Source: an uncultured Candidatus Methylacidiphilales bacterium (GTDB lineage Bacteria > Verrucomicrobiota > Verrucomicrobiia > Methylacidiphilales > CALFVM01). From it: a DNA stretch of 8,092 nt. The DNA lies in contig CALFVM010000151.1 in NCBI GenBank assembly GCA_937928665.1, positions 1 through 8,092 on the forward strand, given 5' to 3'. This document shows, piece by piece, positions 1 through 7,792 of the stretch; within the stretch, counting starts at the first letter, position 1; every line of letters begins with the position of its first letter. Made by a program: the position numbers and the translations under genes. The notes under the pieces are model-generated. The model was not told the origin of the DNA. It saw nothing but the letters and a program-made list of their open reading frames with translations, and searched no databases.

Positions 1-3000
1 TGGTGGTGGTGGCTTGGAGGTTGGTCGTTCCCTGGGTGATGGTGAGGGTGCCATCGTCGTGAAGGTTGATTCGACCGGTCAGGTTGATATTGGAATCGGT
101 TTGGCCGGTAAAGATGACGCTGGCGTCCGGGCCGGAAACGGTGAGGCGATCGTGCTGGCCGATGGTGATTTGGTTGTTGTCACTGCGGGCTCCGGTGATG
201 TCGATGTTGAGGGTTCCGGTTTCAGTGACGTTGATCAGAGCGGCGTTACCGGCGGTTCCTTCGGTGACGAAGGCGTCGGCGGGGTTCAGATTTACGGTGC
301 CGCCGGAGATGGTGATGGTTGAGTTGGGCCGGAGCCGGATGTCGTCGCCGACATTGACGGTGGTGGTGCCGCCGGTGGAAACGAGGTGGCCGGTGTTGGT
401 CGCGTCGGTGCCGATGAAGAAGTCCCGGGCTTCGTTATTGCCGGTGGAGGTGATGGTGACCGTGCCACCATTGTTGGTGAGGGCGGCTCCGCGGAGGGTG
501 ATGGCGTTGTTGTTGCTTTGGGTGAGGTTGAAGGTGCCACCGGTGTTGACGGTGATCGCTCCGGCTCCGGCAATGTTATTGGCACCGTCGGCCGCACCCA
601 GAGTGATATCGCCGCCGCGGGTGGCGTTGACCGTTCCCCCGTCCACGGTCAGGCCGCCGGAGAAGGTTTTGGTTCCTACGGTCAGAGCGAGCGTGCCAGC
701 TCCATCTTTGACCAGTCCCCCGGTGCCGGTGAGGTTGCCAGACATGGTGGTGGTGATGCCGGTACCGACCGTGAGCGTATGGGTTCCGGCCGAGACGGTG
801 CCGGCTCCGGACATGGTCAGGTTTTGGGAGCCGAGGACGGAGAAGGAATTGTTGATCGTGTAGGCGTTGCTGATGGTGCGGTCGGCTCCGAAGGCTTGGA
901 GGGTGCCGCCGTTGATGGTGAGGGTGCCAGTGCCAAGGGCGGGGTTGGAGCCGATTTCGATAGTTCCTTCATTCAACGTGACGCCGCCTGAGAACGTGTT
1001 GTTCGTATCGGTTAGTCGCAGAATACCCGTGCCGTTTTTGACGATGGAGCCTGGGCCAGTAACTTGGCTGTGAATGATCGTCCGGCTGGACCCGGTGACC
1101 GAGAGCGTGTTGGCATTGAGGGCAAAGGTGTGGGCACCGTTCAAGGTGCCAAAAGTGAGTCCGTTGGCAGCGGAGGAATTGTTCTGAATGAGTAGGTTGT
1201 CGTTGAGAGCGACGTTGACCCGCTGGTTGTTTGTGTTGACGGCACCGATGATATGGGACTGGGTGCCTGTGACGACGATGTGAGCACTGGCCGAGCCGGT
1301 CTGATCAAAGGTCAAGGTCCGGTTTCCACCGGAGGCATTAAAGTTGTAGTTTCGGCTGCCCGTGCCGGCCAGGATCATGTTGCCGACTGTTTTGTTCCCT
1401 TCGAGGATGACGGTCTGGGTGGCATTCGGTGCGTCGTTCCCGAAGTAGGCACCTGCTCCCACCGCATTCGGTTGAGGACCGCTGCCGACCCAGTTGCCAT
1501 TAGTGCCCCAGTTATTGCCTGTTGCTGCGTTGTTCCATCTCTGGAAGCCGGTGAGGGTGGGGACAATCTCCCACGACCCGGCGGAACCGACCACAGCCGC
1601 ACCAGTGCCCCAGCCGGTGAAGTTGATGGTCCCAAGGCTTCCGGGAGCGGCGACGGAGGTGACGCGGAATTGATCCGACCCGCCTCCGGCGATGTCGCCG
1701 GACCAGTTGTTGATGGTGATGGCTGAACCGCCGGTGGTGGAGGCGAAGGTGAGGGTGGACCCGGTGCTGCCCACGAAATCGAGGGTGCTGGCGGCGGAGC
1801 GGTTGAGATTGCCCATGACGTCCGAGAAGCCGTTGGTCCGGAAGGTGCCGCCGTTGAGGTTGAGGGTCATGGTGTTGGCAAAAACGTTGTTGGCACCAAG
1901 CGCGATGGTGCCGGCGTTGAGGTTGAGGGTGCCGGTGTGGGTGTTGCTGCCGGAGAAGGTGGTGGTGCCGGTGCCGGCTTTGGTGAGTTGGGCGACGCCA
2001 GAGACGACGCCGGAGAATTCGGTGTCGGCGTTGTTGCTGCCGAAGGTCAGGTTTTGCCAAGTCAGGGAGTTGGAGAGTTCAACATTGCCTGCCCCCGCGA
2101 GAGAGCCGAGCGTGTTGCTGTTGGTTTGGGAACGGAGGGTCGCGCCGGCGGCGATGGTGGTGGCGGGGGCACTCGGGGTGACACTGCCGTTGAGATCAAG
2201 AACGCCCTGGGTGATGTTCAGAGCACCGACGTTAGTCAGGTTATTATTCGTGCGGACGGTGCCGGGGCCGGTGATCGTGAGGGTGTAGCCGCCTCCGGCA
2301 TTGATGCCTTGGGTGAGGGTGAGGGTGGTGCCAGCGGCGGCACCGATGGCGGTGTTGGATTGCAGGGTGACGTTGTTGGCGACCGAGTTGTTCCCGGATT
2401 CGTTCCAGAGGGCAGCTTTGCCCGCGGCACCGGCACCGTTGAGGCGGAGTTCGTGGAAACCGAGGCTGATGTTGTTGGCCAGAGCGAGGGTGCCGCCGGA
2501 TTCGACGGTGGTTCCGACCGATCCGGCGGTGCCGAGGGCGCCGGCATTACGGATTTCCAGGGTGCCAGCCTGGATAATATTGGCACCTTGATGGTTGACC
2601 GCGTTCTGGATGATGAGGGTGCCGTCGCCGCTTTTGATGACGCGGTCTCCGCCGAAGCTGCCTGAGGTGATATCGCCGGTGTGGGTGTGGGTGCCCCCGG
2701 CGTCAACCAGGAAGGTGACTGTGCGTCCGGCGGGTCCGAGGGCGATGGTTCCGGAAGTGGTGAGGGAGGAACCGGCATCGGTGCCGATGACCGAGGAGGC
2801 GTTAAGGGTGATGTTGCCGGCGAAGCTGTTGGTGCCGTCGAGGTTGCGGAGGGCACCGAGTCCATCGACGCCTGAACCGGAGATGGTGAGGGGTTCGGCA
2901 CCGATGGAGATGCCGCCGCCGAGACCGAGGGTGGCACCAGATTGGACGGTAGTGCCGGTGGAAGTGGCACCCAGGGCGTTGTTGGAACGGGCTTCGAGGA

Positions 3001-4477
3001 TGCCTTCTTCAACGGTGGTGGAGCCGGTGTAGGTGTTGTTGCCGGCAAGGACCGCAGTGCCACTGCCCTGTTTGGTCAGGTTACCGGAACCGGAGATGTC
3101 GCCATTCAACTCGGTCGTGCCGTAACTTTTGACAAAAAGGTTGTTGGAGCCAAGGGCGATGTCCCCGTTGAGGGTGAGGCCTTGGCCCGGGATAAAGTTG
3201 TGAACGCGGAGGGTGTTGTTGAGCTGGAGGTCGTTGTTGATGGTGTGACTGGCGTTGCCGGTGGGACTGTTGAGCATGGAGATGTAGGAATCGCCTGCCA
3301 GAGAATCGAAGATGATTTTCTGCGCGGCCGAAGGAGTGAGGGTGTAGCTTTGGTTGCCGCTAAAGAAGAGGGAATCAACGGTTTTGTCCGCGCCGTTGAC
3401 GGTGACCAGAACCGGTCCGGAGGGAGGATCGACCTGGTCATTGAAAACCACTAAGGCTTGTGGAGCGGGCACGGTGGCAGGGGACCAGTTGCCGCCCACA
3501 CCCCAGTTGCCGCCGAGCGCATTGGCCCAATACCAGGTATTGGTTGAACCGGTGGTTTCCACGGTGAGGTTGCGGACTTCATAGACCATGTTGACGCCCC
3601 CGGTGCCCCCAGTGAATCCGATCCGGAGCTGCTCAGGACGGGTGTAACTGGAGAGATCGGCGGTGAAGAGATCGACGTAAGTGCCGGTGAAGCCCATCTT
3701 CATGCGGATGGTTAACTGATCGGTAGCGGACAACTCAATTTGCACGCTGCGATAGTCGGCCGCGTCCTGGTCGGGGCGTTGGTTGAGGAGGGGAAAGGAG
3801 AATTCCTGCCCGCTGAAGGTCGCGGGGATGGAGGGGATCGCCGGACTGCTGACCAAGGTGGTGTTGGTGCCATCGGTTCCTGCCAGGTAATTGTAACCGG
3901 TCATGCCGCTGCCAGGACCGCGCACCACGACTTCACCCGGACGTGAACCGGGTCCACCGCTGCGGCCCTCGGTCGGGTTGGAGTAGTTTCCGAAGACATC
4001 GAGCCCGACCCCGAGGTAGCCTCCAGCCATACCGTTGGTGGTGGGCCCGGTCCGCTGGGCATAGCCAAGAGAACCGCCAAAACCTCCCGGCGAAAAAGTC
4101 GGGACGGCGGCATCATACATGAAAAAGGTGACACCGTCGGCCCCAGTGCCGCTGCTACGGTCCCAGAAAGCAATATCGAACTGGACGAGAATTTGGTTGC
4201 CCGAGGAGGGGATTTTGGAATCGAGCAGAACCGCGTTGGCCTGATTGCCGGTTCGGGTCGCCAATCGCAGCCAACCCTGACCGGCACTATCCAGGGGCAG
4301 GCCGGTGGGCTCCGGATCGACAGCCAAGGCATCGGTCCCAGCCGTCATGCGGGGACCGGGTGCTGTGCTGCCCTGGTAAAAGTTCCAGCCTGGTGCTTGT
4401 TCGTTGCGAAAAGTTTCTTCGAAGAAAAACTGGGCCGGAGCGATTGGTGCGAAGGAGAGGACCAACAACAAAGACAT
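1..4477 (-). CDS. Giant secreted lectin-like/PATR beta-strand repeat protein, 5' part (runs off left edge)
   Basis: One minus-strand frame is open from a TAA at 4553-4555 to the window edge, giving 1,492 residues from the ATG at 4477; the C-terminus is not in the window. Residues 1-16 form a signal peptide (hydrophobic SLLLVLSFAPIAPAQ, likely cut after APA). Residues about 17-307 resemble an L-type (legume) lectin fold: GADGVTFF with Asp114, GGYLG at 152-156, and LDVFGN ending at Asn164, matching the Asp/Gly/Asn sugar- and calcium-site pattern of that family. From Trp315 the protein becomes Gly/Thr/Asn/Ser-rich beta-strand repeats of the autotransporter-associated (PATR) type, in two modules beginning near 315 and 981. 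I saw no cysteine codon in the mature part. Such proteins are exported and probably form a long beta-helix; some end in a PEP-CTERM or autotransporter domain, which cannot be checked here. An adhesin or glycan-binding surface role is inference. The start is uncertain: in-frame TTG (4516) and GTG (4543) would give a longer n-region containing arginines. No good Shine-Dalgarno sequence is visible. Confidence 0.88.
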   Translation of the reverse strand, partial: MSLLLVLSFAPIAPAQFFFEETFRNEQAPGWNFYQGSTAPGPRMTAGTDALAVDPEPTGLPLDSAGQGWLRLATRTGNQANAVLLDSKIPSSGNQILVQFDIAFWDRSSGTGADGVTFFMYDAAVPTFSPGGFGGSLGYAQRTGPTTNGMAGGYLGVGLDVFGNYSNPTEGRSGGPGSRPGEVVVRGPGSGMTGYNYLAGTDGTNTTLVSSPAIPSIPATFSGQEFSFPLLNQRPDQDAADYRSVQIELSATDQLTIRMKMGFTGTYVDLFTADLSSYTRPEQLRIGFTGGTGGVNMVYEVRNLTVETTGSTNTWYWANALGGNWGVGGNWSPATVPAPQALVVFNDQVDPPSGPVLVTVNGADKTVDSLFFSGNQSYTLTPSAAQKIIFDSLAGDSYISMLNSPTGNASHTINNDLQLNNTLRVHNFIPGQGLTLNGDIALGSNNLFVKSYGTTELNGDISGSGNLTKQGSGTAVLAGNNTYTGSTTVEEGILEARSNNALGATSTGTTVQSGATLGLGGGISIGAEPLTISGSGVDGLGALRNLDGTNSFAGNITLNASSVIGTDAGSSLTTSGTIALGPAGRTVTFLVDAGGTHTHTGDITSGSFGGDRVIKSGDGTLIIQNAVNHQGANIIQAGTLEIRNAGALGTAGSVGTTVESGGTLALANNISLGFHELRLNGAGAAGKAALWNESGNNSVANNVTLQSNTAIGAAAGTTLTLTQGINAGGGYTLTITGPGTVRTNNNLTNVGALNITQGVLDLNGSVTPSAPATTIAAGATLRSQTNSNTLGSLAGAGNVELSNSLTWQNLTFGSNNADTEFSGVVSGVAQLTKAGTGTTTFSGSNTHTGTLNLNAGTIALGANNVFANTMTLNLNGGTFRTNGFSDVMGNLNRSAASTLDFVGSTGSTLTFASTTGGSAITINNWSGDIAGGGSDQFRVTSVAAPGSLGTINFTGWGTGAAVVGSAGSWEIVPTLTGFQRWNNAATGNNWGTNGNWVGSGPQPNAVGAGAYFGNDAPNATQTVILEGNKTVGNMILAGTGSRNYNFNASGGNRTLTFDQTGSASAHIVVTGTQSHIIGAVNTNNQRVNVALNDNLLIQNNSSAANGLTFGTLNGAHTFALNANTLSVTGSSRTIIHSQVTGPGSIVKNGTGILRLTDTNNTFSGGVTLNEGTIEIGSNPALGTGTLTINGGTLQAFGADRTISNAYTINNSFSVLGSQNLTMSGAGTVSAGTHTLTVGTGITTTMSGNLTGTGGLVKDGAGTLALTVGTKTFSGGLTVDGGTVNATRGGDITLGAADGANNIAGAGAITVNTGGTFNLTQSNNNAITLRGAALTNNGGTVTITSTGNNEARDFFIGTDATNTGHLVSTGGTTTVNVGDDIRLRPNSTITISGGTVNLNPADAFVTEGTAGNAALINVTETGTLNIDITGARSDNNQITIGQHDRLTVSGPDASVIFTGQTDSNINLTGRINLHDDGTLTITQGTTNLQATTT
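620..3082 (-). repeat. Five PATR-type protein repeats within the giant gene
   Basis: Five clear copies of the motif (L/I)xKxGxGTLxLxGxNTYTGxTxVxxGTLE..NALG can be read. They lie at residues 466-503 (NLTKQGSGTAVLAGNNTYTG, 3082-2969), 612-649 (RVIKSGDGTLII, 2644-2531), 830-867 (QLTKAGTGTTTFSGSNTHTG, 1990-1877), 1144-1182 (SIVKNGTGILRLTDTNNTFSG, 1048-932) and 1254-1286 (GLVKDGAGTLALTV, 718-620). This is the autotransporter-associated beta-strand repeat signature. The copies are diverged in both DNA and protein, so they are old repeats under structural constraint, not a recent expansion. The stretches between them are looser beta-strand sequence rich in NNG and GTL turns. Confidence 0.8.
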
Positions 4478-4483
4478 GCCCAA

Positions 4484-4509
4484 GAAACCCGCGGGGCAGC
4501 GGGGGTTTC
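4484..4509 (-). promoter_or_regulatory. Hairpin just upstream of the giant gene's ATG
   Basis: On the minus strand GAAACCC-CC-GC, loop TGCCCC, then GC-GGGTTTC forms a 7+2 bp stem with a two-base bulge. It ends six bases before the ATG at 4477, so in mRNA it would cover the place where a ribosome binding site should be; none is visible there. It could be a translation control hairpin. If the true start is the TTG at 4516 or GTG at 4543, it is simply coding sequence. It lacks a T-run, so a simple intrinsic terminator is unlikely. Confidence 0.25.
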
Positions 4510-4550
4510 TATGCAAGAATGTTAAGACACTATCCAAGGCCACGGAATAA

Positions 4551-4602
4551 AATTAATCGCCTCGACTGGTGGCGCAATAACAGGTGCGCCTCGGCGATAA
4601 TT
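4551..4602 (-). terminator. Nested hairpin, probable aspS transcript end
   Basis: An outer stem (AATTAATCGCC at 4551-4561 with GGCGATAATT at 4593-4602, one bulged A) encloses a perfect inner 6-bp stem (GGCGCA 4571-4576, TGCGCC 4585-4590, 8-base loop). Read on the minus strand, the 3' arm runs into a T-rich tail (TTAATTTTATT). It lies about 75-125 bases past the aspS stop and before the next gene, where a terminator is expected. The T-run is imperfect and the stem has an internal asymmetric loop, so a role as a structured RNA or Rho-assisted end is also possible. Confidence 0.4.
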
Positions 4603-4677
4603 ATTTCAATGGGCTTTATCTTTTTCTAAACCGTCAACAATTTTCATAATCCCATCAACAGTTCGGCGGGCGGTCGG

Positions 4678-6438
4678 TTAGCTGCGGGTGCTCAGGTGGA
4701 GTTCTTTCAACTGCCGGGCGGTGGCCGGGGCAGGTGCGCCCATCATGAGATCCTGGCCGCGGTTGTTTTTGGGAAAGGCGATGACATCGCGGATGTTGTT
4801 GGTTCCGCAAATGGCCATGAGGAGGCGGTCAACGCCCAGGGCGATGCCGCCGTGTGGAGGTGCGCCGAAGCTAAAGGCTTTGAGGAGGTGGGGGAAAAGT
4901 CGCTGTTGCTGTTCTTCGGAAACGCCAAGGACGCCGAACATTTTGGCCTGGAGATCGAGTTCGTGGATGCGGATGCTGCCGCCGCCGATTTCGACTCCGT
5001 TGAGAACGACGTCGTAGGCCTCCGCTCGAACCTTATCGAATTGACCGGCTTCGAGCAGGGGGAGGTCTTCGGCTTTGGGCCGGGTGAAGGGGTGATGGAC
5101 CGCATTCCATTTGTTGTCCTCCGGGCTGAACGCAAGGAGGGGGAAGTCGGTAACCCACAGGAAGTTGAGGGAATCATTTCCGGTCAAGAGCTGGAGTTTC
5201 TCGGCAACAAGCAGGCGAATGCGTCCCAGAACGGTGCAGGCGGTCTCCCAACGGTCGGCTCCGAAGAGAATGAGGTCGCCTTCCTCAATGCCGAGGGTCT
5301 CGGTCAAACCGGCTTTTTCCGCTTCGGTGAAGAACTTGACGATGGGGGATTTCCATTCGCCGTTTTCGACTTTGATAAAGGCGAGCCCCTTGGCACCGGC
5401 TTGTTTAGCCGTTTCGGTCATTTCTTCGATCTGACCGGTGGTGATGGAGGCGAAGCCTTTGGCGTTGATGGCTTTGACGACGCCACCGGCATCGAGCGTG
5501 GCGCGGAAGACTTTGAAGGCCGACTCGCGGAAAAGGTTGCTGACATCGTGCAACTCCATGACGAAGCGGCGATCGGGCTTGTCGCTCCCGTAACGGTTCA
5601 TGGCCTCGGCGTAGGGCATCCGGTCGAACGGCGCGGGGATTTCAACCCCCATGGTGGCACGGAAGATTTCCTGCAAAAGACCTTCGATCAGGGGGAAGAT
5701 GTCCTCCTGGCTGATGAAGGACATTTCGAGGTCGATCTGGGTAAGTTCGGTGATCCGATCGGCCCGGGGATCTTCGTCCCGGAAACATTTGGCCAGTTGG
5801 AAATAACGTTCAAGACCTGCGACCATGAGCAACTGTTTGTATTGCTGGGGGCTCTGGGCCAGGGCGTAAAACTCGCCGGGCATGATTCGGCTGGGGACGA
5901 GGAATTCCCGCGCCCCTTCCGGGGTGCTTTTGGAAAGGATCGGCGTTTCAATTTCAATAAAACCGTGTCGGTCGAGATAGCTGCGGGTGGCCTGGGCGAA
6001 CCGGTGCCGGGCGCGGAGATTATGAACCATGGCCGGTCGGCGGAGGTCGAGGTAACGGTATTGGAGACGGAGATCCTCGTTAACCGCAGTGTCGTCAAGC
6101 GGGAAGGGAGGCGTTTCCGAGGGGCCGAGGACTTCCAGCTCTGCGGCCATCACCTCGACCGCGCCGGTGGCGAGCTTGGCGTTCTCGGTTCCCGGCAGCC
6201 GGGGCACAACCTCACCGCGAACGGCCACGACAAACTCGGTCCGCAGCCCGTGGGCGCGGGCGGCCACCTTCGGGTTTTTTTCCGGATTAAAGACAATCTG
6301 GGTCAGGCCCTCCCGGTCACGCAGATCGACGAAGATGACCCCGCCGTGGTCGCGTCGGGAATCGACCCAGCCAGCCAGGGTGACATTCTGGCCGATGTGT
6401 TCGGGACGGAGTTGGTTGCAGTGATGGGTGCGGATCAT
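4678..6438 (-). CDS. aspS: Aspartyl-tRNA synthetase, probably non-discriminating (Asp/Asn type)
   Basis: A cytosolic class II synthetase that joins aspartate to tRNA(Asp) using ATP. At 586 residues it has the normal bacterial length (E. coli is 590). The N-terminal OB-fold anticodon domain covers about 1-105 (GWVDSRRDHGG, VDLRDREG). The catalytic core follows, with motif 1 (HGFIEIETPILSKSTPEGAR, 158-177), the tRNA/aspartate pocket QSPQQYKQ (195-202), motif 2 FRDEDPRADR (219-228) and motif 3 GIALGVDRLLMAI (531-543, Arg538). The bacterial GAD insertion lies at about 290-425. GGGSIRIHE (485-493) is also intact. His31 and Gly83 (in PGTEN) match the residues tied to tRNA(Asn) acceptance in Pseudomonas aeruginosa AspRS, where discriminating enzymes such as E. 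coli's have Leu and Lys. A non-discriminating enzyme would feed GatCAB for Asn-tRNA. The start is 18 bases after the hisS stop, with no clear Shine-Dalgarno, so translation is probably coupled to hisS. Confidence 0.97.
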   Translation of the reverse strand: MIRTHHCNQLRPEHIGQNVTLAGWVDSRRDHGGVIFVDLRDREGLTQIVFNPEKNPKVAARAHGLRTEFVVAVRGEVVPRLPGTENAKLATGAVEVMAAELEVLGPSETPPFPLDDTAVNEDLRLQYRYLDLRRPAMVHNLRARHRFAQATRSYLDRHGFIEIETPILSKSTPEGAREFLVPSRIMPGEFYALAQSPQQYKQLLMVAGLERYFQLAKCFRDEDPRADRITELTQIDLEMSFISQEDIFPLIEGLLQEIFRATMGVEIPAPFDRMPYAEAMNRYGSDKPDRRFVMELHDVSNLFRESAFKVFRATLDAGGVVKAINAKGFASITTGQIEEMTETAKQAGAKGLAFIKVENGEWKSPIVKFFTEAEKAGLTETLGIEEGDLILFGADRWETACTVLGRIRLLVAEKLQLLTGNDSLNFLWVTDFPLLAFSPEDNKWNAVHHPFTRPKAEDLPLLEAGQFDKVRAEAYDVVLNGVEIGGGSIRIHELDLQAKMFGVLGVSEEQQQRLFPHLLKAFSFGAPPHGGIALGVDRLLMAICGTNNIRDVIAFPKNNRGQDLMMGAPAPATARQLKELHLSTRS

Positions 6439-6456
6439 GGTGGAAAAGGGTTCGGG

Positions 6457-7692
6457 TTAATGAGGCAGCGGAGGGGAAAAAATCGGGGCGGTGCCGTCCC
6501 AGGTCAACTTCAGATCGATTTGGGTCCGGTCCGCGAGGGACTTGAGGGCACACCGGCCTTCGGCCAGTCCGGCATCGACGATGAGGGTGTGACTCGCGCC
6601 CCGTTCTTCGGCTTGCTGGAATTGCTTGCCGAGTTTCATGGCACCGAAGGGATACTCAACCGAACGTCCTTCGCGCCGGAGGGCGGTAACCAGACGCATG
6701 GCTCCGGGCCGGACCGTCTCATCGGCGATGGCGACGTAGAGTTTGGTCGTGGCTGGAAGAGCCAGGTCTTTGCCCAACTCGCGCAGGAGTTCCAACAGCA
6801 CGACATCGCCCATGCCAAATCCGCAGGCGGGCATGGGCTGGCCGCCGAGCAGGCCGACGAGGTGATCGTAACGCCCGCCGCCAGCGATCGCGCGGAAGGA
6901 CCGCGCCCGGTCATGCACTTCAAAAACGATGCCGGTGTAATAAGCCAAACCTCGGACGATCCGAAGATCGACCGAGACCCAGTCGGCCAAGCCCAAATCG
7001 CTCACTCGCCCCATCAACTCGTCGAGCCGGGCGTTTCTCTGGGCGGATTCAATGGCGGCCAGGGCCGGATCGGCCAGCGGCCCGAGCAACTCCCGGGTCT
7101 TGGCCGGATCTTCCCGCTCCATTTTGTCCAGTGCCTGGAGCACGCCGTAGCGGGCCTCTTTCGGAACCGCGTGATGATCCATCAGCTCGGACCAAAACAT
7201 CCGGTCGCTCACCCGGATCTCCACCTCACCCGCGTTGAGGCCAAGTTCTTCCAACCCCGCGACCAGCACGGCCAGGAGTTCGGCCTCGGCCGCCAGCGAT
7301 TCCTCACCGAAAATATCGCAGTTCCACTGGAAATGTTCCCGAAGGCGGCCCTTCTGTTGGCGCTCGTAACGGAAGAGCTGGGGAAGGCCGAACCATTTGA
7401 TCGGTTTCTTGTAATCGCGGCTGTGAGCACCAACCATCCGCGCGACGGTGGGAGTCAGCTCCGGACGGAGAGCGACCTCCCGCCCGCCCTGGTCGGTGAA
7501 GGCGAAGAGCTGTTTGACAATCTCCTCGCCTGATTTTTTCCGGTAAAGGTCGAGCGGCTCAAGCGGCGGGCCATCTACCCGGGCGAAACCGAACCGTGTC
7601 GAGACCTGCCGCCACGCGTCGAAGAGCGCGTCACGCCGGGCGCAGTCGGCAGGGTAAACGTCCCGGAAACCGGGGAGAGCTTGGAACGACAT
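6457..7692 (-). CDS. hisS: Histidyl-tRNA synthetase, atypical motif 3
   Basis: A cytosolic class II synthetase charging tRNA(His). Its 411 residues are slightly fewer than E. coli's 424. The N-terminus has the usual PGFRDVYP (7-14). RPELTP (76-81) and motif 2 (FRYERQQKGRLREHFQWNCD, 107-126) bind ATP and the acceptor end. The histidine-site loop is LRIVRGLAYYTG (243-254), with Arg247 at the place of the catalytic Arg259 of E. coli; Ala250 replaces the usual Asp of RGLDYY. The second histidine motif AGGGRYD (270-276) is intact. Motif 3 reads ACGFGMGDVVLLELL (289-303) and lacks the class II arginine normally found in GFAxGLERL. This combination recalls, from memory, the plant-organelle-like HisRS clade. 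The anticodon domain is about 317-395 (GKQFQQAEERGA). Motif 2 and both histidine motifs argue against the paralogue HisZ. It is first in the operon with aspS, and no strong Shine-Dalgarno is seen before the ATG. Confidence 0.95.
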   Translation of the reverse strand: MSFQALPGFRDVYPADCARRDALFDAWRQVSTRFGFARVDGPPLEPLDLYRKKSGEEIVKQLFAFTDQGGREVALRPELTPTVARMVGAHSRDYKKPIKWFGLPQLFRYERQQKGRLREHFQWNCDIFGEESLAAEAELLAVLVAGLEELGLNAGEVEIRVSDRMFWSELMDHHAVPKEARYGVLQALDKMEREDPAKTRELLGPLADPALAAIESAQRNARLDELMGRVSDLGLADWVSVDLRIVRGLAYYTGIVFEVHDRARSFRAIAGGGRYDHLVGLLGGQPMPACGFGMGDVVLLELLRELGKDLALPATTKLYVAIADETVRPGAMRLVTALRREGRSVEYPFGAMKLGKQFQQAEERGASHTLIVDAGLAEGRCALKSLADRTQIDLKLTWDGTAPIFSPPLPH

Positions 7693-7764
7693 GAACCGGG
7701 GAGCCTAGAGGGGTGGGCGAGGCTTGAAAAGCGGGAACTCGGGCCGACGCGCCGCCCCTGACCT

Positions 7765-7792
7765 GTTACAATTTTTGTCTTGGGCGTGACAA
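7765..7792 (-). promoter_or_regulatory. hisS: Possible hisS-aspS promoter inside the nearest repeat unit
   Basis: On the minus strand TTGTCA (7792-7787, 5/6 to the sigma-70 -35 box), a 16-base spacer and TGTAAC (7770-7765, 4/6 to the -10 box) point toward hisS. Transcription would begin near 7758, leaving a leader of about 65 bases (7693-7757) in which I see no other feature. The same pair occurs in every other unit 72 bases further upstream. The -10 match is weak, and verrucomicrobial promoters are little characterised, so this is tentative. Confidence 0.3.

Noticed and set aside
14..3584. Several plus-strand and out-of-frame minus-strand open frames of 60-275 codons over the giant gene
   Set aside because: They are low-complexity shadows (Val/Gly/Asp, Pro/Ser/Ala or Arg/His/Gln-rich) of one continuous minus-strand frame that shows clear PATR motifs and no stop.
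4360..4629. 89-codon plus-strand frame across the giant gene's start and the spacer
   Set aside because: It overlaps the signal-peptide region antisense, crosses the terminator-like hairpin and has no ribosome site or recognisable domain.
4606..4647. 13-codon minus-strand frame (MKIVDGLEKDKAH) between aspS and the giant gene, possible leader peptide
   Set aside because: Only a weak GGGA precedes the ATG and there is no run of regulatory codons; a frame this short is expected by chance in the AT-richer spacer.
4696..7533. A 945-codon plus-strand open frame antisense to both aspS and hisS
   Set aside because: It is exactly codon-aligned opposite the two synthetase genes, where stops would need TTA, CTA or TCA codons that GC-rich genes avoid. 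Its protein matches nothing I recognise, while the minus strand holds intact synthetase motifs.
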